Source: Cepaea nemoralis (taxonomy: Eukaryota; Mollusca; Gastropoda; Stylommatophora; Helicidae). Taken from it: 64,000 bases of DNA. The position numbers were made by a program, and so were the translations under genes. Location: the NCBI GenBank assembly GCA_014155875.1, contig JACEFZ010018338.1, positions 180,001-244,000 on the forward strand. The letters run 5' to 3'. The notes beneath the pieces were generated by a model. It was not told the origin of the DNA. It ran no database searches and saw nothing but the letters and a program-made list of their open reading frames with translations. Every line of letters begins with the position of its first letter. The first letter of the stretch is position 1. This document shows, piece after piece, positions 21,263 to 31,659 of this stretch.

Positions 21263-22360
21263 TCTAACTTTGTCGACTTTCAAAAAGCCTTCGACAGCAT
21301 CCACCGTCCTTCACTTTGGAATCTACTTAACATCTATGGTTTTCCTACCAAATATACCAACGTCATAAAATCTTTCTACAAAGAGACACGTTGCTGCGTA
21401 AGAACAGAAACAGGCAACTCTGACTGGTTCTCAGTCGAAACAGGAGTGAAACAGGGATGTGTCTTATCACCGATGCTTTTTGGAATAGCTATCGATTGGG
21501 TCATGCGCAGATGCACAAGCAACACAAATATGGGTATTCATTGGGTTGACAAAATTCTAGAAGACCTGGACTTTGCCGACGACATAGTGCTTTTGAGTTC
21601 AACACATCCGGATGCTCAAGAGAAAATAAACCACCTCCAAAATGTTTCAGGGCAAATTGGTCTCCAAATTAACACCACAAAAACAAAGACTATTGATCTT
21701 ACCAACAGTTCAGATGAGACCAAATTGAACAGCTACGTTCTTGAAAAAGTCAACAGCTTCACATACCTAGGAAGCAAAATGACATCCACAGGGGACTCAA
21801 CACCAGAAATATCAACTAGAATCGCACTGGCATCTAGTGCCTTCAACAAACTGTCAAACATCTGGAAGTCAAAGACACTCAGCAAACACACAAAACTTAA
21901 AATCTTCAACTCTTGTGTGATTCCAGTGTTAACGTATGGATGTGAAAGTTGGAAATCAACGGTAGCTTTAGATAAAAAATTAGACAATTTTGAGAACAAA
22001 TGTCTTAGAAGACTTCTAAACATCCACTGGACAGACTTCAGAACCAATTCGCAAATAAGACAAGAGACTAAGCAAGATACAGTATCCAATTTCATAAGAA
22101 GACGCCGTTGGAACTACATCGGCCATGTACTCAGAATGGACAAGACAAGACTCCCCTACCAAGCCCTCATATGGTCACCGGTAGGGAAAAGAAAACGGGG
22201 AAGACCAAGAGAGACCCTGCGTAGAACCATCATTAGAGAAGGCTCATTCAATGGCCAAGTAAATATCCAAGATCTACAACAGATAGCAGCGAACCGCCAG
22301 GCATGGAGAGACAGGACTTCTGCCCTATGCGCCGCCTTAGGCATCAAGAGGAAAGACTAA
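21263..22360 (+). pseudogene. LINE reverse transcriptase, C-terminal half
   Basis: A 304-codon frame from GVKQGCVLSPMLFGI through the active site LDFADDIVLLSS, SFTYLGSKMTS, TYGCESWKS and the basic KRKRGRPRETLRRT tail to a natural stop. Motif A (NFVDFQKAFDSI) lies just upstream in the same region. This half is undamaged, so the LINE was interrupted fairly recently compared with other fragments here. Confidence 0.9.
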
Positions 22361-22394
22361 CTAACTCGGGGATATAGAGACCGTTAGTAGTTTT

Positions 22395-22550
22395 AAGGTG
22401 TCAACATATATACGCGATAACAGATCTTAGTATATATATTGGCGGTGTTTGAGCCTTAGTTTAGTTACAAGTAGTCGGGCATGTTAACGCGATAACATCT
22501 CAGGGATCATTTATAGAATGTAGAGGTGGCGGTGTTTGAGACTTGTATTT
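22395..22550. repeat. Two-copy tandem repeat, about 95-bp unit
   Basis: GCGATAACA...CT(T/C)AG followed by GGCGGTGTTTGAG occurs twice. Nothing coding is seen. Confidence 0.6.
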
Positions 22551-22556
22551 TAGTCC

Positions 22557-22648
22557 GGTGTTCAATATCCCACGATCTAGAGTGGTTCACGTTGACAAAC
22601 TAAGTTCCAAGGACGGTGAATGCGTTGTCTATCACAATAGGATGTAAT
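22557..22648 (+). pseudogene. Gypsy pol C-terminal tail
   Basis: Encodes a short IPRSRVVHVDKLSS segment followed closely by a stop. It is the typical end of the integrase C-terminal domain in Ty3/Gypsy polyproteins. The rest of pol is absent. Confidence 0.6.
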
Positions 22649-22733
22649 TTACGTCGTGGACATCATTTGCTTGCAGGTCAAGATAACATAGAAAATGGTC
22701 TAACGATCATTTTCATTGTAGAGGGGGCAAAGC

Positions 22734-23270
22734 TGTCATGTAGCAAATGACAGTGATGCAGGCAATTGATGAGTTAGCGCATCAAAGAAGAAGATAAAGG
22801 GTGTCACAAATGGTGAACATTGTGACACCAACATTGAACGCAATTTAGACGTCATGATACGACGTCACCTAACGCCATAACGGCTTAAGGGTAGTTTGTG
22901 TTCCAGCGGACAAGGTGATAGGATGTGCTTTCAATACCAGTCTCGGGAGTCAAACCGTTACTAATTCATAAGTCACCAAAGGCAGCGCTAGCTGTTGGAG
23001 TTCGATTATGGTGAGCTCCGGCTGAAGGTAGGAGTAGTATATTGGAATAGCATTGTACACTAGGCGGCTGGCCTTGTTCCCAACACTTTCACTGGTCTGT
23101 GGAGATGATTTCTGATTGAAGAGCGGGAGTGTATGGAGAGAGAGAATGACTGAAGTCGGCATCAATCCCACACTCATTACCGTAGTCTAAGATCAGCTGC
23201 AGTAAATACATTGCAGTTCACTCCATCAGTATATGCGTTGAGTCGTTGTTGTGGAGTTCAGATGGTTACC
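22734..23270 (+). repeat. Gypsy 3' LTR (start clear, end uncertain)
   Basis: A polypurine tract GAGGGGGCAAAGC is followed at 22734 by TGTCATGTAGC, the expected PPT-LTR junction, 86 bases after the pol stop. The right end cannot be fixed without a partner LTR. 23270 is a guess. Confidence 0.5.
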
Positions 23271-23399
23271 CTGTCCTGTGTCAGAATGCCTCAATATATG
23301 CAGTCATGTACCCCTGATGCCCAGAGCCACATAGATCTTGAGGTGAGCTCACTACATTATAGAGCCTGAACTCGTATCATTGTGGAGAGGAAGCAACCT

Positions 23400-24345
23400 C
23401 ACCTCTTGACAGCCATATTGGGGAAGAAAAGATTAATGTGAATAACGTATATAGCAGTGGGATAAATGAGGGGAAAGTTTTGAACATGGTTTCCATGGGG
23501 TCGCAGGTGAACATGGATTTAGAGCCATGATGTACCTTCATAAGAGACACGAGATTGCTGGCTTATAAAAGAAGTGGGTAACGTGCTACGCCAGACAGTC
23601 TGAAGACGAAGTAAAACATGAATTGAATCCATGTTTTTATATATTCTGGGTACAATAGTAAAGGGGTGTAAGTGTGAAATGAACATTGTCACTGTGGAGA
23701 CAAAATGACATGGGGTTTTTGAGGGTCCGTGATATATGGACTGTAATAGAATAACGTTGATTGCAAGCAGTCACAGACATGAGTTCAGAGGTAGTATATT
23801 GTTGCTGTTGATAACGGCATAAGTAGAGGTTTTAGTAGATATGCCCATAATAAATGGACATTAAGGGGTCGCTGAAAATTTCGGCAAGATTAAAAGGGAA
23901 TTCTGAGTGAGGTATAGGAGAAGATTAATTATGTGAGGAGATGTTTATAATGGAGAAAGAGGTCTGTATTATATAGACATTTGGGAGTGAATTTTTGATA
24001 ATTGGTGCTTGATGCTGTAGATAGCAGCGTAAACTGTTACCATAATAAGTGGTACTGTAGAAGATATAATTGTTTTAGACTTTATAACATAAAGTCTCAA
24101 ATGACATAGGGGGGTAAAGGTGTGTGTAGTTTAGGTGAGTGTGGTTTTTGTGAGGAAGAGTTCTACTTCTTTTAATCTCCGGTGCGTACCGATCCTTTCT
24201 CTTTCTGTCGTGCGGGAGTGACTTTATGATTTGTTGAATTGCAGTAGATTTTTGGGAATAGTATTAAAAGGAAATACATTAGAGAGTAGGTTAAAGGTTA
24301 AGACTTTTTCTGTAAAGAAAAAGTCTCATTTGGGATATGAAGGAA
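23400..24345 (+). mobile_element. 3' untranslated region of a Gypsy copy (copy C)
   Basis: It resembles the 3' region of the copy at 24593-30645 at several places: the GGACATTAAGGGG.CGCTGA phrase near 23855 against 29635, the GGTGCG.ACC phrase near 24180 against 30030, and AAGACTTTTT...AAAAGTCT just before the LTR. No coding sequence of this copy is left. Confidence 0.6.
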
Positions 24346-24580
24346 TGTAACAGAGTACCATCTCTGTTATGTTAAGAATTTAGAATGCACAGAATGCGCA
24401 GAATGGGGAAAGATATATTGAATGCGTGAGCACGATTTAGCTTCGGAAACTAAGGGAGCTCACGCGTTCAACGGGGACTTGGAGATGGGTGGTCCATACG
24501 GGCAGACATGTTAGTACCATCTCATGTTGACATTGTGTAACTGCAACGAGGATTTCTTAATAAACTAGTTTTCTTCAAGA
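24346..24580 (+). repeat. Gypsy LTR, shared between tandem copies
   Basis: Starts TGTAACAGAGTACCATCTCTGTTA after the purine-rich TATGAAGGAA and contains TTAATAAAC near its end. The LTR at 30408 starts TGTAACAGAACACCATCTCTGTTA after GAGAGGAA. Because copy C 3' sequence lies upstream and copy A coding sequence lies downstream, this LTR serves as 3' LTR of one and 5' LTR of the other. Confidence 0.7.
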
Positions 24581-24592
24581 TCGCTGCCTTGA

Positions 24593-25351
24593 GTGTTTAC
24601 TATAGTCACGGCCATCATTCCATCCTGCACTGTTATAGGAATTAACGTAAGACATCTTTTTCATGTAGTAAAAGATTTAAATAGAAACATGCTTATAGGT
24701 AGAGATTTCTTATTAAAAAATGGTTTAAGACTTTTCTTTGATCTGCACAAATTAAAATTCAAGGACGTGTATGTGGATTTGGAAGAAGACATGCACATAT
24801 CAGCACTAGTTAGAGTTAAAACGTCCACGACGTTAAAACCACAGACGGTTAATCTGATACAGGCAACAGTGAAAAACAATCCGTATTATTTAGTAGGACA
24901 CACAGTTAGAATAACAGAGTTACAAAGGGAGGTGATTGATGAGCCTGGTTTAGAAGTTCCAGATAGGATATTGACATTAGATAAACACTTAACTTTTCCG
25001 GTATTGATTATTAACAACACAGGCAGAGCAATTAAATTATACAGAGGATGTGTAATAGCCAAAGTAGAACATGATACTAACAGCGTATTGGCAACAGATA
25101 GAGTAGAAATGCCGAGAATGAATTATTCAGAAGCCCATATGGAAAGAATCAATACCAGGAATAGACGGGGAAGAAGAGGGAACATGCGGAATGATGAATT
25201 GATCCATCCATTAAGAAGACATACATCTCAAATATATTCAATAGACAAAACAACAAGAGAACAAGAATTATTAGCACAGTTAAAAGCTCCACTAGATTTA
25301 AGTGGAATGATGAGTGTCAAAGAGTATTTGAGTTTTTATAAAATAGCTTAA
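24593..25351 (+). pseudogene. Gypsy pol: protease end and linker, RT core deleted
   Basis: Begins directly after the LTR inside the aspartic protease, so gag, the DSGA active site and the protease N-terminus are gone. It matches the intact protease of the copy at 54176-57730 in the VRHLFHVVKDLNRNM and GRDFLLKNG segments. It then runs through a pre-RT linker to about 25340 and breaks off. The fingers and palm of the reverse transcriptase, including the YxDD box, are missing before the next frame begins at RNase H. Confidence 0.85.
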
Positions 25352-25356
25352 CAGTA

Positions 25357-27450
25357 GTGCCACTATTGACACATCCAGATTTGGATAAACAGTTAATTTT
25401 GTATACAGATGCTTCAGATAATGCAATAGGAGCATGTTTAGCACAACCATATGAAGGAGAAAGATCAGGAATACCAGGAGTTAAGAATGAAAGACCAATT
25501 TATTTTTTGTCACACAAACTTAGCAAATCTCAGCGTAAATGGTCGACCATAGAGAAGGAGGCCTACGCTATTCATTATGCTCTTCAGAAACTAAATTATT
25601 ATCTACATAACGCAAATTTCATCATTAGAACTGACCACATGCCTTTAAAATCTTTATTAGAAACTCCAGTGCAGAACAGAAAAATACAGACATGGGCGTT
25701 GAATTTTCAGGGGTACAACGCGAAGATAGAATACGTGGCAGGTAGGGACAACACCTGTGCAGATTTATTATCCAGAATCCCGTATCCAGAGACGTCAGGA
25801 AACACTGAAGATGAGGGTGAACCCGAAATAGACGACCGAAACTGGCAAGTTAATATATTAGATTCTGCCATACTAAATAGAGAAGATTTTAGGAGTTTAC
25901 CGTCGGATCTAGAATCTGAACCTAAAGCAGAAGACCCACATTTGATACAATTTAATATGAAAGAAGAACAGGAGTTAGATCCAAAAGTTGTAGGAATAAA
26001 ACAGAAATTAAACGAAACGGGTGAGAATAAATATAAGAAGAATTATTTAGTCTTGCAGGATGACAATCAGTTATATTACGTGAATGAAAAAAGCGAACAG
26101 TTGAGAAAATACATTCCAAAACATTTGGAAATTGAGATTCTAAAGGCATATCATGATGAGATTGGTCATCTTGGTCGTGATAAGTTAGTGAAAGCACTCA
26201 ATAATAAATATTACTGGCCGAACTTATTTATAACTGCTTGTAAATACGTCGATGCGTGTGAGAAGTGTAGATTAAGAAATATGAAAACGATCAAATGTCC
26301 CTTACAAGATACAGACATTCCTCAGTTGCCTATGCAAAAAGTCAACTTAGATATATCAGGCCCTCACCCTAGAACACTATCGGGGAACGTATATTTAATT
26401 CATATCGTAGATATCTATAGTCTGTGGCCAGAAGTTTATGCTATTCCGGATAAAAGCGCGGATACCATCATTAATATTTTTCTACAGGAGTACATACCAA
26501 GATTTAGTTGCCTACAGATCATACTCACAGATAATGGTAAGGAGTTTGTGAACAAGAAGTTCGAAAAGTTATTACAGGATTTGAATATAAGCCACATAAA
26601 AACGTCCTATTATAGACCTACTTCAAATGCGAAAAATGAGAGACAACATCGGACACTGTATAACATAATAGCAAAAATTGTAGATGAACATGAAAAAGAT
26701 TGGGACCTTTACTTAGGACCTGCACTGAGCGCGATACGTACAAATCAATATGAGGGGACAGGGTTTTCACCATTCTACTTGTTACACGGGAGAGAGCCTA
26801 TATTACCAATTGACAATCTGTTAAAACCAAGACGTAAATATATGGGGGAGGATTTTCAGGAAGTTATTTTACAAGAAATGCACAAAGCGCATGTAAGATT
26901 AAGGAACAATATAATTAAAGCCAGAGAAAGAGAAAAAAGTTACGCAAACAAAAATACACTATTACAGGAATTTAAAGTAGGTGATAGAGTTTATTATAAG
27001 AAGCATAGAAGGAACTCCAAATATGATGCTCATTGGATTCCAGGTTATTATCTTCTAGAAAGGTTAGGTACTGTGTCATACATTATAAAGAACCAAATCA
27101 CAGGACATGTAGCAAGGGCACACGTAGAGCACTTAAGAAGAGATAATGAAGATAATAATAATAACAATAATAATTATTATTCAGACGACTTATATTCAGA
27201 TGGACAACTCGTCAGAAGAACAATACCCCTAGATTTTGGAAAAGATCCGGTACAAAGTCAATTAATAACAACACCAGTGTACGAAGATACTTATGAACAG
27301 ACAATACCGAAAACGTTGATGAAAGAAGAGAGGAATACGTATGATGGTTGTTATGATAGTGTAAAATCTATGGAAGAAGAGGTAACCGCGCCATTCAAAA
27401 ATACCAGACAAGCAGTGAAAATGAGAATAGAAAGACAGAAAGAAAGATAA
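25357..27450 (+). CDS. Gypsy pol: RNase H and integrase
   Basis: An uninterrupted 697-codon frame. It starts at the RT thumb/RNase H junction (VPLLTHPDLDKQLILYTDAS), has the RNase H core with YTDASDNAIGACL, YFLSHKL, TIEKEAYAI and RTDHMPLK, then an H2C2 integrase zinc finger (HDEIGHLGRDKLVKAL ... CEKCR), the core with catalytic D in LDISGPH, D in TDNGKEF and E in NAKNERQH (35 residues between the last two), and a chromo-less C-terminus with VGDRVYYKK and an Asn-rich linker. Ty3/Gypsy family. The residues look intact, but the gene lacks RT and has no normal start. Confidence 0.92.
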   Translation: MPLLTHPDLDKQLILYTDASDNAIGACLAQPYEGERSGIPGVKNERPIYFLSHKLSKSQRKWSTIEKEAYAIHYALQKLNYYLHNANFIIRTDHMPLKSLLETPVQNRKIQTWALNFQGYNAKIEYVAGRDNTCADLLSRIPYPETSGNTEDEGEPEIDDRNWQVNILDSAILNREDFRSLPSDLESEPKAEDPHLIQFNMKEEQELDPKVVGIKQKLNETGENKYKKNYLVLQDDNQLYYVNEKSEQLRKYIPKHLEIEILKAYHDEIGHLGRDKLVKALNNKYYWPNLFITACKYVDACEKCRLRNMKTIKCPLQDTDIPQLPMQKVNLDISGPHPRTLSGNVYLIHIVDIYSLWPEVYAIPDKSADTIINIFLQEYIPRFSCLQIILTDNGKEFVNKKFEKLLQDLNISHIKTSYYRPTSNAKNERQHRTLYNIIAKIVDEHEKDWDLYLGPALSAIRTNQYEGTGFSPFYLLHGREPILPIDNLLKPRRKYMGEDFQEVILQEMHKAHVRLRNNIIKAREREKSYANKNTLLQEFKVGDRVYYKKHRRNSKYDAHWIPGYYLLERLGTVSYIIKNQITGHVARAHVEHLRRDNEDNNNNNNNYYSDDLYSDGQLVRRTIPLDFGKDPVQSQLITTPVYEDTYEQTIPKTLMKEERNTYDGCYDSVKSMEEEVTAPFKNTRQAVKMRIERQKER

Positions 27451-27750
27451 GTGAAAAAACAGAGGAGAATTAGAGAAAGTCCATCAAGCGACGATGACAT
27501 GCCACTACTCGAAAGATCGTTAAGAAACTATGATAAACAGATTAGATTGGATATAGAAAGAAAAAAATTAGCGGCTGCTAGCAATAGACATACAGATGAA
27601 GAAGAAGGAATGGATGAAAATTCAGAATCTAATGGAGATAGTAGCATGAAGGAAAATATTTCTCTACGAGAAGATGAAGACATTGATGTGGAGATAGCAC
27701 TTATACAGAAAAATCTAGAGTTACTGAGGAAATGGACATACAGTAGATAA
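27451..27750 (+). CDS. Acidic/basic C-terminal extension of Gypsy pol
   Basis: Continues in the same frame directly after a single TAA at 27448-27450. It is 99 codons, rich in Asp, Glu, Arg and Lys, with no domain I recognise. It could be a read-through extension, or the end of pol cut off by a recent stop. It ends 0.7 kb before the Helitron. Confidence 0.5.
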   Translation: MKKQRRIRESPSSDDDMPLLERSLRNYDKQIRLDIERKKLAAASNRHTDEEEGMDENSESNGDSSMKENISLREDEDIDVEIALIQKNLELLRKWTYSR

Positions 27751-30407
27751 AGTGATAGAAAATGCTGCAGATATCAGGATGAAAATTTGATGGTTTAAAG
27801 AGGAAATTGATAAATGTTGAATTACGATAGCTGTGTATTACAGGTGTTTTATAGAAACAGAGTGGCAAATGCTTTGATTAATACTTGTACTGAGTTGTTT
27901 TGAGGAGTAGACATGATGTTGTATAATTTAGTAATAAGTTAGATAATATGGGATGTAAATTCTAGTGTGGTCTTGAAGATGTATTTTTATTGCCATTTGA
28001 TTTTAAGATTTGACTTGTTGAGTTTTCTTAAATAGATAAATGATTTATTGTTAGTCCGTAAAGGTGACTAACAATGGCTAGGATGTATGTCATATTATTT
28101 TGGTTGGTTTCCTTTATTTGATATGAGGGGAAAGAAAATGTGTTTTCAAAACGTAGGGGGTATGATATCCTGTTTTGACTTCGTTTTAGTTGACTCATGA
28201 TTTTGCTTGAATTGTCTTGTGTATTGAATAGTAATTACCCTTGTTTACAAATAAGTTGAAAATTGTTTAAAAATTTTGTTCACAAGCAATTAGTGTTTTG
28301 TTTAGAATAAAAAGTAATAAGACAGGTCTTTAATTAAAACTTTTCGTTCAGAAAATAGCAAACAAACAAATGTGGACTAGAGGAGAGACATATTTCCCTT
28401 ATGAGTAATAAGTTTTAGTAAACATCTATATCTATAAAACAGAGTGTATGTTTGTGGGTTTGTGGGTCTTGGATGCGTTCGATAACGGTACATCCGATTG
28501 AGATGAAATTTTCTACACGTCTTCCTTTCATTCCTGTGCAACCGACTATAATAATTTCTTAATGTAAAATCTTCTACTTATTTAATAACATTTACTTTTC
28601 CATTTTCATTATATAATGTCTATATAGCAGGGGGACTTCACTCTAGAAAAGTTATTTCAAGGGGCATAACTTTTAATAACATTTCTATATACTTTATAGT
28701 CATATTGTTGGACTTACCTGCACTATTGTTAAACTCTTTGTCTATAGTTATTTTTAGGCATATGAGTTATATTAAATAATGATATAATCTTTAAGGTATT
28801 TTTAAAGTTTGCATAAAAATAATGCATTATGCATAACATTTTAACCCATCTTTTTCTGCTTACAAAACTTATCAACTGTCATGTCGGTTCAGTTTTCATT
28901 AAAAATAATGAATGGTGTGTGGAAGGACATTCTTTTAAGTTACTGTGCGCCAGGAGCTGGGCGAAACCACGCCGGGTCAGATAGATAGACAGATAGTCGG
29001 GAACGGAAGCTTATTTGACTACTTATATGAATGAATTAAATGACATGCTCCCCACCAGGGACTGGGTGAAGCCGGGCCGGGTCAGACAGACAGACAGATA
29101 AACAGACAGTCGGGAACGGGAGAGCTTATATGACTACGTATATGAATTAAATGAGATGCTCCCCACCAGGGACTGGGTGAAGCCGGGCCGGGACAGACAG
29201 ACAGACAGATAGACAGACAGTCGGGAACGGGAGAGCTTATATGACTACGTATATGAATTAAATGAGATGCTCCCCACCAGGGACTGGGTGAAGCCGGGCC
29301 GGGTCAGCCAGACAGACAGACAAACAAGCAGACTGATAGATAGATAGATTCCCTCCAGGGCCTGGGCGAAGCCGGGCCGGGTCAGCTAGTTAGTATTATA
29401 AGATTCGGCCTTATGATAGTAAGAAGGCTGCTGCACCAGTCAGCATTAATATGGGGGGTTAATTACATACAATGCTTAGATGATGGGGGTATAAAGTTGG
29501 TAGAAATATATGGTTCTAGGAGGTTGAAATAAGAGCTGCATTAAGTCAGCAGTGATTGAAGGTATATGGATTGGATGCCATAACAAAGAGGCTGTGATAG
29601 TTAGAAACTATAAAAAGCTGGTTAATAAAGAATGGATATTAAGGGGGCTGTGAATAGCAGTGCATATGGTTTGGTACAGGGTTAGATACGTATAGGAACA
29701 AGGATACTTGTCATGGGATGTGAGGGGGTAAAAATAGGAGCTGTGATAAACAGCGTTAATTAATTTACAAGATGTTCATGGAAAATGAACATGGTTAAGG
29801 GTTTCATGATGAAACATAAGACAGGTGAAATATGCTCATGGGTGTGGATCGCAGCACAAATATTGAGTATATGGAAGAAATTTTGGATCAACTTAATTTA
29901 TAACAAACAGAGATGTAGATTCATAGATCATAAGATGTGTTTTTGAAAAACTTTTATTTGTAAAAGTTTTTACGTTTGCAAGAGAGGTAAATGTGATTGT
30001 TTTTGACTACTCTTTTATATCTTCATATCTGGGTGCGCACCCCATCTTTTCTGTCTATCCTGTGTTGTGTTGTTGATATTGAGAGAGAATGAGAAGTTAC
30101 ATAACGCAAAGTATATACCAATGATTTTTATGAAGAATTGTACCGTGGTTTTTTTTTAAAATGAAACCTTGTGGGCTCAGAAACGAAGAAGAAGTATCAT
30201 GGAAAATAGCAGTTAGCTATAAGAGACAAGTGGAGAATTTGACTCGAAGGAGTAGAGATAAAGTTCAGAGGGGGTTAGTTTGTTAGTTTAAGATGAGTTG
30301 GAGAAATAATATTGGGTTAAGGTTTTAGTGAGGGAAAGCATAATTGGAATAAGTAGGTTAGGGAATTAAGACTTTTTAAGAAAAGTCTTCTTAAAGAAAG
30401 AGAGGAA
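27751..30407 (+). mobile_element. 3' untranslated region of Gypsy copy A
   Basis: Non-coding sequence between the pol stop and the 3' LTR, similar to 23400-24345. It is interrupted by a Helitron at 28425-29389. It ends in a purine tract AAAGAAAGAGAGGAA. Confidence 0.65.
28425..29389 (+). mobile_element. Non-autonomous Helitron
   Basis: The 5' end reads A|TCTATATCTATAAAACAG and the 3' end reads GGGCCGGGTCAGCTAG|T, the A/T insertion site with TC and CTAG ends expected for Helitrons. The 3' hairpin GGGCGAAGCCGGGCC lies 11 bases before the end. The last 440 bp hold about five copies of the 3' terminal block, spaced about 110 bp, separated by ACAG/GATA-type microsatellite and TCGGGAACGG. No Rep/helicase is encoded. 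The layout resembles the microsatellite-bearing Helitrons known from bivalves. Confidence 0.88.
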
Positions 30408-30645
30408 TGTAACAGAACACCATCTCTGTTAGTAGTTTCAGGATAAATGGTGTGAAATAGAAAAGGGTTTGGGAAATGAATGGTGCACGCGTGAGCACTA
30501 TTGAAAGGGTGGTTGTTAGAGACGGTCACGCGTGACGCGTGAGGTGAACAGACTTCAGTTCCAACTTGCCCAGTAGATGAACAACAGCTGTTTTCAATTG
30601 ACTCTACATATTTGTACTTCGATTAATAAACGTTTACCCTTTTGA
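30408..30645 (+). repeat. Gypsy 3' LTR of copy A
   Basis: Starts TGTAACAGAACACC directly after the polypurine tract and contains a TTAATAAAC poly-A signal near its end. It is related to the LTR at 24346 but clearly diverged. It carries GC-rich ACGCGTGA repeats in the middle. Confidence 0.75.
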
Positions 30646-30689
30646 CGGAGGCTTTGACTTAGTATATTGTTTCTATTCAGACTGTTCGT

Positions 30690-30876
30690 GGATCTGCAAC
30701 AGATGTACAGACCAGAGGGAAACAGAGGAAGAGGCCGACCACGTAAACGATGGACGCAGGGAATAGAAGAGTCCATTGGAATATTGATACATGAAGCCCA
30801 TGAGCGGGCACTCTCCCGCTGTTAATACTTCACCTCGATACCGCAAGGTACAAGAGGAACATGATGAGATGAGATG
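30690..30876 (+). pseudogene. LINE 3' fragment, same family as 14700-15908
   Basis: Encodes MYRPEGNRGRGRPRKRW and the following EAHERALS segment, then a stop and the tail GATGAGATGAGATG. The protein is nearly the same as the C-terminus of the LINE at 14700-15908. It is a heavily 5'-truncated insertion. Confidence 0.85.
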
Positions 30877-31539
30877 TTTAAATTTCATCAGGCAAAAATA
30901 ACCCTTGTTGTACAGGCGTGATTCTTAATTGACTGGTTGTAGTATCAGCCTGTCTACCGTCTATAAATCTCCCATATGCATCACATAACAGTCAACACCA
31001 CTTTAACAATGACTTCTTCATAACACGACAGCTGCATCGGTTTCACACGGTGTATCATGTCTTTAAACAATGTCTATCAGTGTCACTAAAAAATAATACT
31101 TGCACTCGGTCTCTGCCATCAACATCTGTCGCTCGAACTCTCAAATGACGTCAATACTCGACCACTGCTTCACAAACACTGCATCTACACATAAGTGGCG
31201 GCTAGATAGACTTCTGCTCTCCAGAACCCGTGGTTCCCTGCTCGAACAATCGCCTGCGAAGCGTGCTTTATAGTCCTCTCGATCGTCACGTCATGCCACT
31301 CGTCTACACAATACTCTAGGATACCTGTACTCAATAGCCTATGACCGGATCCAGGTCATGGCATTTACCTGTCCTCCCTGGGCGACCCAATTCCCAATGG
31401 ACAGCATGAATTTGTCTGCGAAGCAAGATGGCTTGTGTGGTATCGATCACATCCTCATTGAGTGCTGATTGGTTTATACAAATATGTGCTTGCACCATGT
31501 ACCCAGTACACCTCATGCACGTAATCGCGGCGCTCCTGT

Positions 31540-31658
31540 CTGGGAAATTACCAGTTCTAAGGTCACTACTTTCTGAACTTAGCAGCCAGCATAAGGTCAC
31601 CATGCAGTGGATACCATCCCACTGTGGAGTACCCGGAAGCGGGGTGGGTGCCATATGA
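31540..31658 (+). pseudogene. LINE RNase H scrap
   Basis: The segment LLSGKLPVLRSLLSELSSQ then VTMQWIPSHCGVPG matches the RNase H end of a LINE, with the QWIPSHCGVPG signature intact. Nothing else of the gene remains. Confidence 0.7.
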
Positions 31659-31659
31659 C

